A stretch of DNA of 64,000 bases from Karalla daura (Eukaryota; Chordata; Actinopteri; Chaetodontiformes; Leiognathidae): positions 7,937,859-8,001,858 of the forward strand of contig CM055193.1 in the NCBI GenBank assembly GCA_029224185.1, read 5' to 3'. Shown here piece by piece: positions 48,000 to 59,649 of this stretch. The stretch's first letter is position 1, and every line of letters begins with the position of its first letter. Both the position numbers and the translations under genes were made by a program. The notes below the pieces were generated by a model, which searched no databases, was not told the DNA's origin, and saw nothing but the letters and a program-made list of their open reading frames with translations.

Positions 48000-50355
48000 C
48001 TCTCATGAATCCTCAGGCCTTGATGCTAAAAAAACAAAAGGTGAAGCTCTATCTGCATCAAAAATAGAGGTTTGTGGTTCGATTCCAGCCCCTTGAGCCA
48101 ACTTCCCCTGATGCTTTTAGTCAGAATATAAATGCATGTAAATAGTCCAAAATCCTGGTTGATTTTGATTTTGCAGCTGAACTGCGTATTGTAGCCTAGA
48201 TGTCAATGTGAAAGAAAACTGGAAAAGGGTTACATAAAAATCAAGTCATTTTACCATTTAAAGTGAGATGCAATCTGCATATTTTTTTAATATGTAAAAG
48301 CAGAAATGCAATGTCCACCACATACACATGCTCATTCTAAGGCATTTAAGGCTGTTTGGGTTTAAATCGATGTACATCATTTCCCTCAAGCCTAGGGTCT
48401 GAATGTGAGCTTCTAGCCTGTGTATATTCTACAGTCTGACAGTGTGGAGTTGTTAGTATTCAGGCCGGGTTCTCACAGTGGTTCCACAGCTGACAGGAGC
48501 TCTCCCTGGTGCTGATTTCCCAATTTGGAGGAACTGCATGTGATCTCCCACCAAAACGGCGATTTTGGTGGGAGATTTGCCTGTACAAATGTGATAGCGT
48601 TCGGGTCCAGGCACATCTATTTTACACCGCCTCCGAAGGAGAAAGAAGATGACTTTCTCTTATCTGGTTGCAAATCACCAGCTACCCCCACCCCCACCCC
48701 CGCCCTCCCCACAGTCTTTTCCCGTTTGCAATATCAGATGCAGGTCTGCAAACATGGCATGACTGCCGTGTTGCAGTGTCCCTGTAAAATAATCACAAGA
48801 AGAAGCAGGAAACTCGATGCAGCTCAGGCTTTATTTGTTGTCACATCGTTACAAGACATGCACTCGTGCTGAGACAGTAAACATACAAGATCACAATCAG
48901 GCTTGCTGCACTATGGCAGCCAGAAATCTGCCACTGAGGCACTGAAAAAAAAAGATGTTTGTAGTGAAACTGGTCTAGTTAAGATGTTTTCATGCACGTA
49001 GGTTATTTTAATTGTGCTATTTCAAAGTCAGACTTCTCAATATATAAGAGCGTTGATGGAACTATGCCGTTTTTGTGATACTGTTAATGACAAATTGTGT
49101 CAATTTCTGGTCAATTTTACCCTCATTTCTTGTGGTTTGGTTTACATTAAGTGTCACTTTTATTCCAAAAGGGGCTCAAATTTGTCGATAAAACCATACT
49201 CCGCTGCATCAGGCATGTTTTTAAGCTGGAGGAACATCTGAACAGCTTCTCTGCAGACTCTCTGCAGACTTCTCTGCAGAATTATTTATCAGCCTTTATT
49301 TTATTTTTTTCCCCATCAACCCTGTGCAGCATCAAGCCCTTGTGGCCTTCTCTAAGAAAAAAAAAAGAAACCCGAGCGCTGTCTGGAGGACGCCTGTAGG
49401 GGGCGTCGCACCGCATACATTTCTATACGTTGACTCCATCTGCACGCTGCGGCCACAGTCAGACTGTGTCCCTGCAGGGGCTCCTGAGGGCCAGACTGAG
49501 GAGGAAACCACTGTTTTAAAGATCATTTTGAGAGCGGATCGTACGAGCCTTGGAGGTGTCGAGCCACTGGAACATTTTGTGACATGTCTGCAGCTCCTGC
49601 GGGGATTGACTGGGGATGTTTCCATTATCAGACAGCGCTGTAATTAAAATGTCACTGCTGATTATTTTACATTTTATATTTAGGGTCAACCTTTACATCC
49701 TTACATCCCGAGTTACCCCAAAGGGATTAATAAAGTTTCTATCCACGTCTATCTATCTCTATCTATCTATCTATCTATCGTTAAAATGAAACGTAAGACA
49801 CTGGTTTAGGAAAATGGCGTACGCAAAATTAGCACAGTCCTTCCCCATGCGTCCTCAGTTAAAATAAGTTGCTATTTAACACCAAAGTAACGGCACATTT
49901 ACAGTAATTCGTATTAATAATACTATATTTCTGGATTCTTAAAACCCAGAGGTAGGCCACTGACCCCACTAGACGAAAGCCCGACTGCGTCGTTTTATTT
50001 ATTTATTTTAAAACAATTTGCGTCCACATGAACGTGGAAAACCAACGCCATATTATCGTTAACTGGTGCTAACCCGGTTTAGTGCTGAAAGAGCCTATTA
50101 AAGTACGCATTGCGCCCACCCAGTTACAGCCTCATACACACACATACATACGCGCGCGCGGGCGTGTGCGCGTGCACACGTCAGCGCTCCCGTGCAACCT
50201 CGGGGCCTTGCTTCTCTAACATTAAAAACCAACAGAGTATAGGAAACAAAAAGCCTTCGGCCTCAGGTGCAAAATCTGACGACATCTCCGACACGGAATG
50301 ATGAAATGATTGGTATTGTGAGCGTCTCGCGTGCAGCGCGATGCTGTGCAGATAC
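48000..50355. other. Intergenic region between ythdf1 and mir-124-3
   Basis: No recognisable gene. It holds a tRNA-SINE-like remnant near 48066 (tttgtggttcgattccagcc), a repeat tail at 49690-49785 and otherwise single-copy-looking DNA. If the mir-124 primary transcript (minus strand) runs past its hairpin, it would enter this region and converge with ythdf1. A 115-codon frame at 48525-48872 has no recognisable features. Confidence 0.4.
49690..49785 (+). repeat. Retroposon 3' end with TCTA tail
   Basis: aaagggattaataaagtttc is followed directly by about 40 bases of TCTA units, a common arrangement at LINE or SINE 3' ends in fish. Confidence 0.65.
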
Positions 50356-50357
50356 CT

Positions 50358-50425
50358 CTCTTGGCATTCACCGCGTGCCTTAATTGTATGGACATTAAAT
50401 CAAGGTCCGCTGTGAACACGCAGAG
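50358..50425 (-). ncRNA. mir124-3: mir-124-3 precursor hairpin
   Basis: On the minus strand the hairpin opens CTCTGCGTGTTCACAGCGGA (from 50425) and closes ...GGTGAATGCCAAGAG (at 50358). The mature 3p arm UAAGGCACGCGGUGAAUGCC is at 50382-50363 and the 5p arm starting CGUGUUCACAGCGGACCUUG is at 50420-50399. The loop (ttaatgtccatacaat) matches the human mir-124-3 loop as I recall it, with about one difference. miR-124 is the dominant neuronal microRNA, repressing non-neuronal transcripts. The placement beside the 3' end of ythdf1, on the opposite strand, matches human 20q13.33. Function is very sure; the paralogue number rests on the synteny. Confidence 0.97.
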
Positions 50426-50461
50426 TGACAACCCGTCAAGAAGCTGCCTTTCCTCACCCTG

Positions 50462-50485
50462 ATGCTGCTGCTGATGCTGCTGCTG
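50462..50485. repeat. CTG/CAG short repeat upstream of mir-124-3
   Basis: Interrupted CTG triplets (ctgctgctgatgctgctgct), about 40 bases upstream of the hairpin on the mir-124 strand, where they read CAG. Confidence 0.7.
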
Positions 50486-50492
50486 TACAGGG

Positions 50493-50496
<4 letters not shown>

Positions 50497-50548
<52 letters not shown>

Positions 50549-50814
50549 TCTATCTCTCTATGACGACCTTTCCACTGTAGCAACTATTGTACAAGAAAAA
50601 AACTGAAATGTTAAAAAGATGGGTAAAAAACAAACCTACGATAGTTAGACACACACACATACACACACACACACATACACATACATACACACACATTTGC
50701 ACACACAAGCTCAAAACCTCCAGCATCTGCCTCCAAGCAGGATGCAAGACTGCAAGACTGCGATCTAAGTACTGCGTGCGCACGCTCGGGCGTCCACACA
50801 CGCACACACACACA

Positions 50815-50883
<69 letters not shown>
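50497..50883. repeat. Three CA/TG microsatellite tracts upstream of mir-124-3
   Basis: Tracts at 50497-50545, about 50650-50708 and about 50795-50883 are CA on plus, so UG in a minus-strand primary transcript. They lie 72-460 nt 5' of the hairpin. The last is about 80 bases with few interruptions. Confidence 0.9.
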
Positions 50884-50886
<3 letters not shown>

Positions 50887-51219
50887 TTGGCACGCTCTCT
50901 CTCTCTCTCAAACACACACACATACAGATCTAAATCGGATTTTTGCGACACACTCACACGCGCACAGACGGACACACATACGCACACACGTATATGAAGA
51001 CCCTCGCGACTAAAGCCGATTTATAGCCAACACCAGCAATAAAGCGCGCGGACACATCCTCCTTCACCTCCTGCTTCACGCAGGCAAATCATATTGATAC
51101 CACTGCGCCACAGCTCGACGTATAAAGTACGAACAAATGAAAAGAAAAATCCCCGCTCGGCTGCAGCCACGGGTGTGAAGAGACGCCTTCACCTGACAAA
51201 ACATGGCAGAAACACCTCT

Positions 51220-51912
51220 AAACACCGCGTGACTTCGGGCTCGTGCGCCGCACCGCGCCGCTCGCGCCCATGGGCTCGCGCGGACACAATGACAGCTGAG
51301 GTTGCACGCGGTGCGTCCTCAGAGCAAGAGAAAAAAGAAAATAGATACAAAATGAGAATTGAAAAACAAACAAAGGCGGCAGTAGGAAGAGAAGAAGAAG
51401 AAGTGGAGAGCAGGAGCTGGCAGCATCGTACATCCCACTGAGCTCTGTAGTCTCCATTCACCTCGGCTTGAATGCAGTTTCTCTTCCCCGCGAACTGGTC
51501 CACGAACCTCCTCCTCCTCCCCTCTTCTCATCTCCTATCCTCTCTCCTCCTTCCTCACTACTTGTTTCTAACGCGCGGTGTGGAATGGGGGAAAAAGGCG
51601 AGTCGCTCTCCTCTACGCGCCGCATCGCTCTCTAGCACATCCCTAAAGCGTGTGTGGTCGGCAGGCTGATTTTCTCATGTGAGGTGGGGGGAGAGGGAGA
51701 GACAGGGAGAGGAGAGGGAGAGAGAGGGAGGGGAGGGGTGAGGGTTAAAATGGCTTCGCCGTCATCAGAAAAGTCCTCTCTCTCTCTCTCCCTCTCTCTC
51801 TCTCTTTCTCTGTCTCTCGCCACGAGTCCCATCGGTTCCTTTCGGTTCATGTGTCGTCCTTCCTTCTTTTTTTAATCTGACCCATTTCAGGCACAATCCA
51901 GCGCTGGACGCA

Positions 51913-51943
<31 letters not shown>

Positions 51944-52045
51944 TCTCTCTCTCTCTCTTTCCCATCCCAGACAATTGCGAGTCTCTGCTGATTGGGCTTC
52001 GGCGCAAGAGGATTACATGGCCGCACAATGACGTCATGGCCCGGG
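51220..52045 (-). promoter_or_regulatory. Candidate promoter region for the mir-124-3 primary transcript
   Basis: A CG-rich patch at 51235-51310 (gccgcaccgcgccgctcgcg) and further CGs at 51570-51630 stand out from the flanks. At 52029-52036 there is a full CRE palindrome TGACGTCA. Thirty-four bases away, 51991-51995 reads CCAAT on the minus strand. The two motifs are in the usual order for a minus-strand start about 1.0-1.6 kb upstream of the hairpin. Long CT/GA tracts interrupt the region. No transcript evidence is available. Confidence 0.35.
51900..51960. repeat. CT-rich tract
   Basis: Two CT arrays around cactctcc, next to the candidate mir-124 promoter segment. Confidence 0.85.
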
Positions 52046-52129
52046 GCCCAAGCCCCATCCCTCCATCCATCCATCCCTCCTCCCTCCTCTTCTCTCTCTC
52101 TCCCTCCCTCCCTCCCTCTCCCCACACAT

Positions 52130-55100
52130 TAAAACTAAATCCTCATCAGCCCCAAATGTCCTTGAAACCAGCGCCTGACTTTCTGCAGCGCGTCATGCAC
52201 GCATGCATGTTTATGTGCAGATAATGGTGGCAGCACAGAGAAGGCGAAATAAGAAGTGTCTTCTCTCTGTGTCTCTGTTTCTCCCTCTCTCTCTCTCTTT
52301 GCACTTCCACGGTGCAGGTGCATGTCCAGCGGCTGAGCTCTTGCTACAAGGTTACAGGCTGGAAGCACAGGTGCACAGCCTCCACGGTGACACCATTTCC
52401 TCCCCTCCTCCCAAAGACAACAAGCAGAGAAAAAAAACACCTAATTAAGTTGCACACGCGCCTCCTGGCCTCAACATTTATTCTATACATCCTGCCAAAG
52501 TATAGTGGATAAAATCCCACTCTGAATTTCAAACCCCTGATTAACCCTTTACTACACGTCTATCCCCCCCTTCTGGGATTCAACTGAGCTGTACATTTGC
52601 CAAATCTGCACCAGATTATACCATGACTCGTGTTTGGCGGTTATTCTGCTCCTCTCAGACCCTGTGGCCCCGGATGATCCCAGATGGTCCGGGGCCTCTA
52701 CAACCATATGTTGTATTTTACGCAACAGAAAGAAAAAAAAGGAAAAGCTCAAAAGATAGACAGTTAGTGATGCACTAATGTTGGCATTTTGTGATGTATG
52801 CCATGCACCACTGTCAGCACTTTGTGGGAGGAGGAAATCCCTCTCCGTCCCACCTTCCCACCACCCACCCCCCTCCTCCTGGGCTCTGGCTATCACCTGA
52901 AAACGGCTATGTTATAGATTTATGAAATTGAGTTTTTTCTGGAAATAATCAGGCCTCTTTAATCAGCCTCTAAATCCTGCTGTGGAATTGCTACAACAGA
53001 TATTTTGTGTCCAGGTCAATGCTGAAATATTTTTGTTCCAATAATAATCTGATGGTTTCAAAAAATGACATAAATCTTACACAATTTGTTGCCCCCCAAA
53101 ACATGGGCCTGCAACCTCATTTGCACATTTATCTCCACCTATACTTTCATCTTGTCCCTACACTGATTATCTTCTTGCCCCTCCTGGCAAAAAAAGAGGA
53201 AAATCCTGTAGGAATATATTGATTTCTGTCCCGGAAGAAAATGTCACTGGATTTTCAAATTGTTTCTCCCTCCTTCCTCCCTCTACCTCCCACTGTTGGC
53301 TGAACAAAGAGAAGGAGAGGAGGCGAAAGCGCTTCCCCTGTTACTCTCCATAACTGAGCCTATAGAATCGCAAATGCACTCTCCCTTCTCTCTCTCTCTC
53401 CCTTTTCACCCCTTTAAACAATTGCAATTATTAACTACATTAGCTGGCTTCTCCCTCCCTCTCTACATCCCTCCATCCCTCTCCATTGTCCCGTCTCAGC
53501 CTGGCGCAATCTACATCTAAAAACAAAACAAAACAAAACAGCTTCCTGCGTTTGCATGAATGCAGAGTCGCCCATTTGTCAAGGAAAACAAAAAAAATGA
53601 GAAAAATGCAATAACCCAGCGTGCGTGGCGGCCACCTGCTACAGGAGAAGCGTCCTCTCTATAGAAATCCACGCTGCTTTGCACCCACAGTCCCTTTGTT
53701 CAGTGTCTTACTCTCCTCCATCGCATCCATTTTGTGCAGGCCCAGGGAAGAAGAAGCTGCAGCAGCAGCAGTGGCAGATACAGCCTCGGTGTAGAAGCTG
53801 CATGCACGCTCCTCGGCGTCCTTTCCTCGCAAGCAAAAAGAGAGAGAGAGGGGAAGAGAGAAGCAGCCTGTGAATTGCTTTTTCCTGCCCCTCATCTCTC
53901 TTCCCTCCGCGGAGCTGCGCGGCCTCCACGTCTTAAGCCCAATGAAAGGGGGGGAGTTGTCCCCGTGCATTACAATGACACCCAGGCCCCCATTCATTCA
54001 GCCACTGTCTAACGGTCTTTGGACAGCAAATGCACCCCCATCGGGGGGTCGCAGCCCCCTCATTACACCCCCACAGCCCCCCATCGCACCCCACCACCCA
54101 CAATCCCAACACGCAGCCCCCCACAATAGCCCCCCAACAAAAGAGAGAGGAGAGTCGGCCCCAGTTGTGCGAGCTGCGGCCCCTGGACTTCTTTTTTTTG
54201 CGCTGGGAAAATATTCCTGCGCGTTTTGAGTTTAACACCAACCCAGAAGCCCGTGCAAACAAGTCTGTGAGTGTGTGTGTGTGTGTGCAGCAGGTGAAGT
54301 CTGGACCGCCGATAAAATACAGGTTCAAATCAGGTGATTGGAGGGAAAAAAACACTGTGGCATGCAGATTGCAGGTGCGTCAAAAACCACAAAGTTGGAG
54401 CAAAGAGGCGCGTGAGGCGCGACTAAAAACGCACTGTCTGCACGCACACGCACGCACACACACGCACGCACTTACACACACCACACACTTCAGAAAAGTT
54501 TTCAATTTTCTCCCAGAGCGAAAGGTGCACACACACGGATGCGATGTGTGATTGAATCTGAGGCAACACTTTTTATTTCAGAACATTGCGGATTGTGCGC
54601 AATTTGTACTTCAAATTGCACACAAAATACCACAAACAGGCTCGTTATTTAAGCACTCAAAAAAATAAAATAAAATCAAAAAGTGGAACTAGTTGGGGTT
54701 TATTTGGGTTTATAAAGAGACCATGTTGTGGTGAATTTGCGTTTTGAATAAAACTGAATTCAATTGGATTTCAGCCTTGATGCTGCTCCCCGGCGTCACC
54801 TGCTAAAAGCTCGAGCCAGTTATCTGTGCGCAAATTCACCATCACAACATTACACACCATATACATCACTACAATCACTAGTAATAACAAGTATAATAAT
54901 AATAGCAATAGTGATACAGAAAGAAATGAGACAACTGTAGCAAATATTAACGTATTTCCATACGGCTTAGATGGGACAATTACACAAAAAAATAAGAATT
55001 TCAGGAATACGCAATAATAATTATAGTAATACTGATAATAATAATAACAACAACAATCATAACAATAATAATAATAATAATGTTGTGAATGCAAGTTAGA

Positions 55101-55700
55101 ATGGCGGCCACTGTTGGAGGAAAACTGTGCCGGAGCTGGGAGCCAACTTTCCCAGGGAAATCAGACCGATTTCCGAAATGTCTGTTGAAGGCCCGAATAG
55201 GCACAGCTGGGCATCTGCTTATGGAGCCCATTCAGCAGGAGGAGGGAGAGGTCAGCTCGTTATGCACCATCACAGCTTATAGTTCATAACAGCTCTGCGA
55301 GCTGGGAGGACACACTTCTGGCTGACGACGACAACAACGAAAAAAAAGTATAACTTTTTTTTTTGAAACAATGAATCACCTTGATCAGGTGAGGAGGAGG
55401 CATTTTTAGAGGGGATAGATGCGTCTTGGAAAGACAGTTCAGGATGCCACTTTTTTTATTCCGATTTTTTTTAATATGATGCATTCAAGTGACATGTTTA
55501 TGTATTTTCCTCCTTTCATTTATTTGGCATAGCAGCCTGAAATATTTCCATGTAATTGGAAGATGAAAAAATAGATAAACAAATAATTAAAACTGTTGAA
55601 CAATTCTTAAATTAGGCAAAAAAAATTCTGACTGAAGTTTATCAAAGGGAAAAAGAAACGAATCCCCCCCCCCCACCTCCTCCTGCTTCCCTTAAACCTC
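52130..55700. other. Intergenic DNA upstream of mir-124-3
   Basis: No gene is recognised. It contains CT-rich and A-rich stretches, AAT/ATT-rich simple sequence at 54890-55080, and a more complex-looking segment at 55085-55290 without internal repeats that might be conserved non-coding DNA. ORFs of 80-170 codons here are proline- or cytosine-rich frames without recognisable domains. Confidence 0.4.
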
Positions 55701-55724
55701 CCACACTTTTATACTGGCACTGCT

Positions 55725-55995
55725 ACTTGTTTTGAGAGGCATATAAAGAGGTGTAATTTTGCAAACATTTCTTAAGTGCAGAGAGCCAGAAGGACCCTCC
55801 AGTATTGTCCGGGGAGAGAAAGAGAAACACGTTGACAAAGGAACCCATTGTTCCTGCTGAACAATTCAAGGGGCCTAGTAAGCTGTCCTCTGCGATCAGG
55901 CAGCCGGCCGCTGATCTCAATGCGAGGGGGGCCCCAGCGAGGAGAAATGGTAATATATGGCGAGATATAACAAACAGTAGCCTATATTTAAAAGC
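55725..55995. promoter_or_regulatory. Candidate regulatory element with SOX-like sites
   Basis: A 270-base complex segment between simple repeats. It holds acaaag at about 55835, attgtt at 55847-55852 and aacaat at 55860-55865, the last two inverted with a 7-base gap, plus an AT-rich ctatatttaaaa. Conservation cannot be judged from one sequence. Confidence 0.3.
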
Positions 55996-56017
55996 CTGGG
56001 CCAGATCCTGTAGACAC

Positions 56018-56019
<2 letters not shown>

Positions 56020-56067
<48 letters not shown>

Positions 56068-56098
56068 GAACAGAGCAGAGAGAGAGAGAGAGAGAGAA
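56020..56098. repeat. GA microsatellites
   Basis: Two GA arrays with cagagaggaacagagcag between them. Confidence 0.9.
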
Positions 56099-56795
56099 AA
56101 GTTGGAAGCTGCAGAAAACTTTGCTGTACTTTGGACAGAGTTCCTCCTCCTCCTTCTCCTCCTCCTCCTCCTGCTGCTGCTTCTTCTTCTTCTCTCAGGA
56201 TACTTTTATTTTTTTAGAGCCTCAGTAAAGCTAAATGTGGTCCACGTGGTCACAGGTAAGATTATATTACATAAAAATAGAGTAGTCTGTTAGATTCATC
56301 TGGTTTGTTCTCATAAAAGAAAAATTAAAAATGAGTTGTTCTATCAGATAATGTACATATGTATCCCAGTTATTTCAGTCCTATAATGTTGCTTTAATTG
56401 TTTCCAGGTTCCCATGGTAATGCACACCTGGGATGAAATATGATGATAACTAATAAATCTAAGCTAAACATATTTTTTTATATGTTTTAACCTGCATATT
56501 TACCCAGTGCCTTCTATTCAATATTGTATTGATTTAATTTTATACTGAGGCTACATTCAATATATAAAACACTAGTTATTGTAAACTTACATTCATATAT
56601 GTATGTACATGTATATATACAATAGCCTGTGTTAAAAGTCACTCTGGGACTCAGTCTGCTGAATTTCAGTAGCACAAAGTGGAACGACCTGAAACCCCAA
56701 ATGTCACTGTTCATCATCATTTCACAATGAGAAAAATTGCTGTTGCACATTTGTCGAGAGATGGACTATCGCTCTTGTGTATCCCAGGACAATGG

Positions 56796-56798
<3 letters not shown>

Positions 56799-56843
<45 letters not shown>
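56799..56843. repeat. CA microsatellite
   Basis: About 22 CA units. Confidence 0.95.
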
Positions 56844-56846
<3 letters not shown>

Positions 56847-58458
56847 CCACAAACAATTCCTCATTTGGATGCCTTATAGGAAAATGAATTACATTTGTCC
56901 TCTCCTTTGTGGATTCCATATCAATAATGTTGAGCCACTTGACTGAGGCGAGGTGAGCATCAGCAGTAATGTGGAGGTCCTTGACTCCGTCTGATAAATG
57001 TCATGAGCTGTTTGCATTGATCTGCCTGTGACACCGACACTAGAAAATAAAAAAACAACAGAGAAGCGTCAGTCATTAACCTGTCTCTTTCTGAACATGT
57101 ATGGGGCTTCAAATAACTGATAAATCTCAGATTTCCCCCTAAACACGTGTTTGACGCCCCATGAAGTCGGCACCTGAATATTTCTGAGTGTGTGTGTGCG
57201 TGTGTGTGTGTGGACTGACAAGGGGGTGAAGCCTCAAATCAATATCTCCCAGAATTAATGATTGTGCAGAGATTTTGATTGGAATGACACTGCCGATAAA
57301 GCTCAAGTGTGTGAAGATGGCCGACACGGTTTAACACAGGAGCAGTTTAATACAGGAGTAATAACGATATTTATATTACAAAATATGAGTTACAACACAG
57401 TTCGTTATGATAGTATTCAGAATACAATTCCATCTTATCCTATCTGATAATGGATAACATGCAGGGATGTATGTTTTTCATATTTTTTCACTCTTCAGAA
57501 GGCGTCCAACATGATTGAGCGTTTAAGGTAAAGGCTTTTAGTAAAATGACTCACAAAATGGCTTTCACAAGTGTTTCACAAATAGCCATAAACGTGAACA
57601 AATATTCATGATTTTGAGTCAGCCTTTGTTATTCACAGTTTTTAAGTACAAGACAATGTTGAACTATTCGGAATATGTTACTCGCATTGGATAATCTCAA
57701 TAGATTATATATCAGATGTCATGTATTTTAGATTAATATGCAATGAAATACATTCACAAAGTAATCCTTGTAACACTGTTTCACACGTTGCTTCACAATG
57801 TACTGCGGCACTTTTTCTTTCCAAGATGGCGCCATGGATGTTGATGTGTTGGCACACCTTTTTGTGCTCTTTTATTTGTAAACACTTTTTTTTGTTATAA
57901 TACATACACCTGTATATTTTGGTAACTGTATTAACATTATTTGTACTGTTAACTTGTGTCACCCACCTTGCTCGTTTTCACGTCAATGACTGAAGCAAAT
58001 TCCTCGTAACTGTATAACTGGGTTGTATCACTACTCGGCAATAAATGCGAAAAAAATAAATAAATGTGTATTTCACTTTTTGACTGTGTGTCTATGATAT
58101 GATCATTAGGCTGGACAATACAGAGACTGCTCATATTCTCCGCACACACCCCACATCAAACCACCTCTGATCACACTTAGTCATTACTTGCTTGTTGTAA
58201 AATGTCAAATTCCAAATGAGTGTAATACACTGGCAGCAAAGACACTTTTGTGTGTGTGTGTGTGTGTGTGTGTTTTCCACTAAGATAGAGAGCAGAGGTG
58301 ACACCACTGCTGAGGTGAGTTTTACACAAATCCTGCATGTCAGCCGTTCTCCTGAAAACAAAGGCGCACGTTTAACCTCTCTTCAAAGTGTTGCTCTTAC
58401 CGGCGTTCATTCATGCCCAGCTGATGTTGTTTTAAATGTGCATGTGGAGGAGCACAAA

Positions 58459-58498
<40 letters not shown>
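58459..58498. repeat. CA microsatellite
   Basis: About 19 CA units. Confidence 0.95.
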
Positions 58499-58500
<2 letters not shown>

Positions 58501-59159
58501 AATCCAAGAATTCAATAAACTTATATACAGCCTCTTCCCCTTTGCACACTGTGACTAAAACTCGCTTTCGTCTCATATTCGCAGCACTCTCCGCTCCTCC
58601 ACGCTGTCAGTTAACCCTGCAATTAACCCGCACCTCGGCCAAACATCATTAGGGAGGGAGAGACGGTGGGAGAGAGGGAGAGGAGGAGGCGTGGGGGGGG
58701 GGGTAGACTGGGAAAACAGAGAGCTGTGCATATGTGGGAAATCTGGAGAAGACTCATTTCAAATAAACAAAGAAAATGACAATTGTATTTATAATTTTGC
58801 CCAGTTGTTATTTTTATTTCATTTTTTTTCTCTATATTTTGTTTTTCTCTCACAAGCATAAATATGGTGACCCGCTGCGCATGTGTCATCATATGTCTTG
58901 TAATATTGTACATCTTTAAAATAACATAAAGAAATGTGAGCAATTAAGCTACATGAACCATATAGCATCACCCCTTGTGACCTCTCCCATCCCCCCACAC
59001 TTTATTTTTTTCGCCCTCACAGATTGGGCAGACCCCAGCCGGGGCGTCGGAGCATCAGAGGGGTTTTGCATACAGCTGTATTCACGTCTGGGGCCAGCTC
59101 CTGATGCAGGAAAAGTGTGACCAGCCTCAATGTAGTTCATCATTTATTATATCGATTTC

Positions 59160-59160
<1 letters not shown>

Positions 59161-59208
<48 letters not shown>
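59161..59208. repeat. TG then AG compound microsatellite
   Basis: Fifteen TG units run into nine AG units. Confidence 0.95.
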
Positions 59209-59649
59209 TTAAGTTTTTATGGTCAAAGTAACAGACATTTAAGAATTACTGTTGCGGTGAAAATCAGGAGAGCGAGATGGTGGAAGCTAAATGTTAAAAG
59301 ACGAGGGTCCTGACCTTTAATCATCTCTTTTGTGTGTTGTTGGAGATGCTTCCGGAAAAAAAAAACAGCAGAAAAGGGCTCTGACCAATGCATGAATCCT
59401 GGACCATGAAAATAAGAATTCAAAGATGTATTTTCATCTATATTAAATCTCTACTATCTATACTATCTATTTTCATTAATTTTTACTTAAGATGAGTTCT
59501 GCTTAAATTGTTTGGAAATCTCTGACACACACACACATTACAAAACACATTGGTTTGCTTGAAGCATTGTTTATTTAAAAAAACCCAAAATAAAACAATA
59601 ACAACTAAATGCCATATTCCAAGTTAGACAACACAGGCTGTAAATCAAG

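Larger units (their letters stand above)
56100..59600. other. Intergenic DNA with microsatellites
   Basis: No gene is seen. It contains CTC/CTT repeats (56143-56193), several CA/GT tracts, AT-rich stretches and weak poly(A)-like motifs. The longest frames are made by the dinucleotide repeats. Confidence 0.4.

Noticed and set aside
48525..48872. 115-codon frame between ythdf1 and mir-124-3
   Set aside because: No domain, no splice support and an internal simple-sequence stretch (CCCCCA units).
49590..49640. REST/NRSF (RE1) site for mir-124-3
   Set aside because: Only a half-like agacagcgctg is present and the partner half is missing; I found no convincing full RE1 between 49 and 57 kb.
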